Positions 5,077-7,240 of a stretch of 7,240 bases of DNA are shown one piece after another (position 1 is the stretch's first letter; every line of letters starts with the position of its first letter). Under the pieces are notes generated by a model. The model was not told where the DNA came from. It ran no database searches and worked only from the letters and a program-made list of their open reading frames with translations. Both the position numbers and the translations under genes were made by a program. The DNA comes from Candidatus Heimdallarchaeota archaeon (lineage in GTDB: Archaea; Asgardarchaeota; Heimdallarchaeia; Heimdallarchaeales; Kariarchaeaceae): positions 1 through 7,240 of the forward strand of contig DAOUUM010000147.1 of NCBI GenBank assembly GCA_030668165.1, read 5' to 3'.

Positions 5077-6156
5077 TTAATAATCATGTTTCAATACATC
5101 TTTGTGTCTTGATATCCATTTTCCATAGGATTGGTGCTGCATTAGTAAGTTAATCTTATTCTTTGAACTGAATGCGATGGCCATTTCTTTTACTACTACA
5201 ACTGCAAAATCGCTATACTGTGTTTCTTCAAACTGATAAATGAAATTATAAATATTAGTTATTCTTTCGTCAGTTGGTCTTTCTATCAGGGAGCGGATTA
5301 ATCCTCCCATCAAAACATACAGTGAGTCTATCTCCTGGGGGATATCATATGGTTTTCCATCGAGAATATCATTCGGATCAGGTAATGTATCCCTATAATT
5401 TAGGAAACTGATAAATTGCTGTTTTGCTGCATCACCTACTGTCCCATGGATAGTTTTACTATATAATAGTAAATCTTCATCTCTCAGACCCTGTAGATTT
5501 GACACAAAGGACCAAGACCTGGGTGAGGGAAATGCGGTGGAATTTGTTCGGGGATTGAAGCCCATCAGAATACCGGGTTGGAATCTCAAAAATGCGATGA
5601 TTAGCGGATCGATATCATTTTTCCATGCCCATTCTGTCCATTCATCAATGGTGGGAGATATGGACAGATGAGTGAACCTATTAGCCAGCGCCGTGGGTAG
5701 TCTGTACGCCACAGATCTATCAGAAATTCGATTTCCAGCAGCAATCACTATCCAACCCTCGGGGAGTTTATACGTCCCAACTCTTCTATCAAGAATTAGT
5801 TGGTATGCAGATGCCTGAATTGCGGGACTTGCTGCATTTATTTCATCGAGAAACAGAATTCCAGGATCAGATTTTTGGTCAGGAAGAAAATCTGGGGGAA
5901 GCCACACGGCTTGTTGCTTTTCCTTGCTAATCATGGGAAGACCTCTTAGGTCAACTGGATCCATCAAAGGTAGCCGAAGGTCAACTAGGTTGTATTTTTT
6001 CTCCTCAGCAAGTTGTTTGACCAATGCAGATTTTCCAATACCTGGAGGACCCCATAGAAAAACACCCTGTGATTCGGCTTTGCCTATCTCACCCAGTATT
6101 TTCCTCAGTATTGCTTTTGCATCCTTGATACCTACTATGGGAATTCCGTCACTCAT
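5077..6156 (-). CDS. MoxR-family AAA+ ATPase (COG0714)
   Basis: The 359-residue protein has a complete AAA+ core. Walker A GPPGIGKS is at residues 36-43, a LMDPVDLRGLP segment typical of MoxR-like ATPases at 64-74, Walker B LFLDEIN at 101-107 with Asp104 and Glu105, sensor 1 IAAGN at 138-142, a probable arginine finger in ALANRF (Arg160), and a sensor-2-like SPRSW at 211-215. The C-terminal third is helical and less conserved. MoxR ATPases work as hexameric chaperone-like remodelers in the cytosol, usually with a VWA-domain protein that is the substrate adaptor and often encoded next door. No VWA protein is present: the downstream neighbour is the COG2403 GTPase and the upstream one is Hsp90. 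The start at 6156 is followed directly by a sensible N-terminus, with a TATA-like box about 31 bases upstream. The substrate is unknown. Confidence 0.88.
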   Translation of the reverse strand: MSDGIPIVGIKDAKAILRKILGEIGKAESQGVFLWGPPGIGKSALVKQLAEEKKYNLVDLRLPLMDPVDLRGLPMISKEKQQAVWLPPDFLPDQKSDPGILFLDEINAASPAIQASAYQLILDRRVGTYKLPEGWIVIAAGNRISDRSVAYRLPTALANRFTHLSISPTIDEWTEWAWKNDIDPLIIAFLRFQPGILMGFNPRTNSTAFPSPRSWSFVSNLQGLRDEDLLLYSKTIHGTVGDAAKQQFISFLNYRDTLPDPNDILDGKPYDIPQEIDSLYVLMGGLIRSLIERPTDERITNIYNFIYQFEETQYSDFAVVVVKEMAIAFSSKNKINLLMQHQSYGKWISRHKDVLKHDY

Positions 6157-6182
6157 TGCTTAAATAATTATATTGCATTGTC

Positions 6183-6192
6183 TAATTTAAAT
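6183..6192 (-). promoter_or_regulatory. TATA-like box of the MoxR gene
   Basis: On the minus strand this reads ATTTAAATTA, centred about 31 bases before the ATG at 6156, leaving room for a leader of a few bases. The 113-base gap to the Hsp90 stop codon supports separate transcription. Confidence 0.4.
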
Positions 6193-6248
6193 GTGATTAT
6201 TCAATAAATGGGATTATACCAGTCTAGAGCATTTATAGGGCTTGTAGT

Positions 6249-6253
6249 AAAAA
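6249..6253 (-). terminator. possible oligo-T terminator after Hsp90
   Basis: A run of five T on the minus strand lies about 16 bases after the Hsp90 stop codon, in an AT-rich stretch. It is a plausible archaeal terminator but short. Confidence 0.3.
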
Positions 6254-6269
6254 TTATCACTAATTATTA

Positions 6270-7240
6270 TTAAATCTTAAGATTATTGGATATCAATTTT
6301 TCAGTGCGTTTAATCATCTTAGAGAAGTCAGGAAGGTCTCCATCAATAATTCGGGCATTATCATGCATTTGATGGATAACGAGATCAATCATCTCATTCT
6401 CAGCATCCTCTTCAATCAATTTATTGAGATTAATAATTATTTCATGATTGGGATTAAACTGTAATGCTTTGCTCATCATCGAAAGTGCTGGGTTGGATCC
6501 GGATTGTGATTCCATTATTTTCATTGCTCTTTGCAGATCAGAAGAAATGCCTCCTTTGGATGTTACTAGTCTGGAAACACTATCAACCAAACGATCAGAC
6601 ATTTTAGCATCGGTGACCTTACCCTGCAGAACGTCCATTGTACGGTTCAGCAGTGGAGCAAAGGGGCCTGTTTTAACTTTTGGTTCATCATCACCCTTCT
6701 CATCCTCGCTCTCAGTGGTGGGTTCTTCCTCATCCACTGATTCATCCTGATCAATGAGGAAAAATTTCTTGTCGTGATATTCTTGAAGATTCATCATTAA
6801 AAATGAATCGATTGCTTCTCCAAGGAGCAGGACCTCAATTCCCTCTTTTTTATAATATTCCAAATGGGGACTTTTCTTTAGCAACTCAATGTCCAGGCCT
6901 GAAAGGTAGTAAATCTGATCCTGTTCGGGTTTCATTCTTTCTACATATGCAGCAAGTGATGAGGATCCAGTGATTCCCTCTTCGTTGGTAGAGTAAAATC
7001 GTAATAAATCTACCAGAGCATCCTTGAATTTTGAGTTACTGGAGATCCCTTCCTTGAGATAGGAGCCATACTCGGCATAGAAGCCCAGATATTTCTCTTC
7101 CTCATCCTTGGCCATATCTTCCAATATTTTAATGATTTTTTTGTGAAGATAATTTTCCATCTGTCTTTGAATTCTGGTTGACTGAACCACTTCTCGTGAT
7201 ACATTAAGATCAAAATCTTCTGCATCGATAACTCCCTCGA
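6270..7240 (-). CDS. htpG: Hsp90/HtpG molecular chaperone, C-terminal part (cut by the window edge)
   Basis: The frame stays open to the right edge, so the true start lies outside. A GTG at 7188-7190 is internal, because the 16 codons before it encode EGVIDAEDFDLNVSRE, a hallmark of the Hsp90 middle domain. That motif carries the conserved catalytic-loop Arg (SRE) and the Gln four residues later (VVQ), which in yeast Hsp90 contact the ATP gamma-phosphate. The 322 visible residues cover the end of the middle domain and the C-terminal dimerisation domain, with KMSDRLVDS, the GGISSDLQRAMKIM amphipathic segment and LQFNPNHEII as family landmarks. An acidic Asp/Glu-rich stretch of about 30 residues separates the two domains. 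There is no MEEVD tail, so the protein is of cytosolic bacterial HtpG type. Hsp90 is rare in archaea, hence the interest. Confidence 0.92.
   Translation of the reverse strand, partial: EGVIDAEDFDLNVSREVVQSTRIQRQMENYLHKKIIKILEDMAKDEEEKYLGFYAEYGSYLKEGISSNSKFKDALVDLLRFYSTNEEGITGSSSLAAYVERMKPEQDQIYYLSGLDIELLKKSPHLEYYKKEGIEVLLLGEAIDSFLMMNLQEYHDKKFFLIDQDESVDEEEPTTESEDEKGDDEPKVKTGPFAPLLNRTMDVLQGKVTDAKMSDRLVDSVSRLVTSKGGISSDLQRAMKIMESQSGSNPALSMMSKALQFNPNHEIIINLNKLIEEDAENEMIDLVIHQMHDNARIIDGDLPDFSKMIKRTEKLISNNLKI

Noticed and set aside
6448..6750. 100-codon plus-strand frame opposite Hsp90
   Set aside because: It ends in a serine-rich run that is simply the antisense of the acidic Hsp90 linker, and it has no promoter or start signal.
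7188..7190. GTG as the start codon of a separate 306-residue gene
   Set aside because: The frame continues upstream to the window edge and encodes the conserved Hsp90 DAEDFDLNVSRE motif directly before this codon, so it is an internal valine.
7010..7225. Minus-strand frame overlapping the Hsp90 coding sequence
   Set aside because: It is in another frame of a region whose Hsp90 middle-domain signature is unmistakable.
1..7240. CRISPR array, insertion sequence, tRNA or rRNA genes, prophage or defence system
   Set aside because: I saw no regularly spaced repeats, transposase motifs, terminal inverted repeats, tRNA-like folds, or known defence or phage genes. The 33-bp repeat is inside a coding tail.

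Overview
The window looks archaeal. It is AT-rich, its genes are closely packed, and most start codons have an AT-rich TATA-like box about 25-32 bases upstream with no Shine-Dalgarno motif. That is the layout of archaeal TBP/TFB promoters with leaderless or very short-leader mRNAs. The gene content fits: a PadR-type regulator with a C-terminal TRASH metal-sensing domain, a three-cysteine LarE, a GTPase of the cyclic 2,3-diphosphoglycerate synthase family (COG2403) and an amphi-Trp domain protein. A Hsp90/HtpG homologue is unusual for archaea. It could point to a lineage such as the Asgard (Heimdall-like) archaea or to transfer from bacteria, but the lineage cannot be fixed from this sequence.

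Layout. Bases 1-100 hold the probable 3' end of a plus-strand gene, with two open frames that cannot be separated, and a near-perfect hairpin. Bases 124-911 form a divergent metal-response pair: a 72-residue heavy-metal-associated (CopZ-like) chaperone on the minus strand and a PadR-TRASH regulator on the plus strand. A 113-base region separates them, and TTGACA(C/T)AT-like sites sit between each TATA box and its start codon. All remaining genes are on the minus strand. In order of increasing coordinate they are a YbaK/EbsC-type aminoacyl-tRNA deacylase, LarE sulfur transferase, a 415-residue amphi-Trp protein with a long charged disordered tail, a COG2403 GTPase, a MoxR-type AAA+ ATPase, and the C-terminal part of Hsp90 running off the right edge.

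How they work together. The only convincing functional unit is the chaperone plus regulator, probably a self-contained copper (or related soft metal) response. The minus-strand genes each seem to have their own promoter, and some are followed by oligo-T tracts, so they look like a row of single-gene units rather than one operon. LarE lacks LarB and LarC nearby, and the MoxR ATPase lacks a VWA-domain partner nearby. Points of special interest are the PadR-TRASH fusion with its candidate operators, the GTPase whose P-loop lysine is replaced by asparagine, the amphi-Trp fusion to a charge-segregated tail, and the Hsp90 with an acidic insertion.
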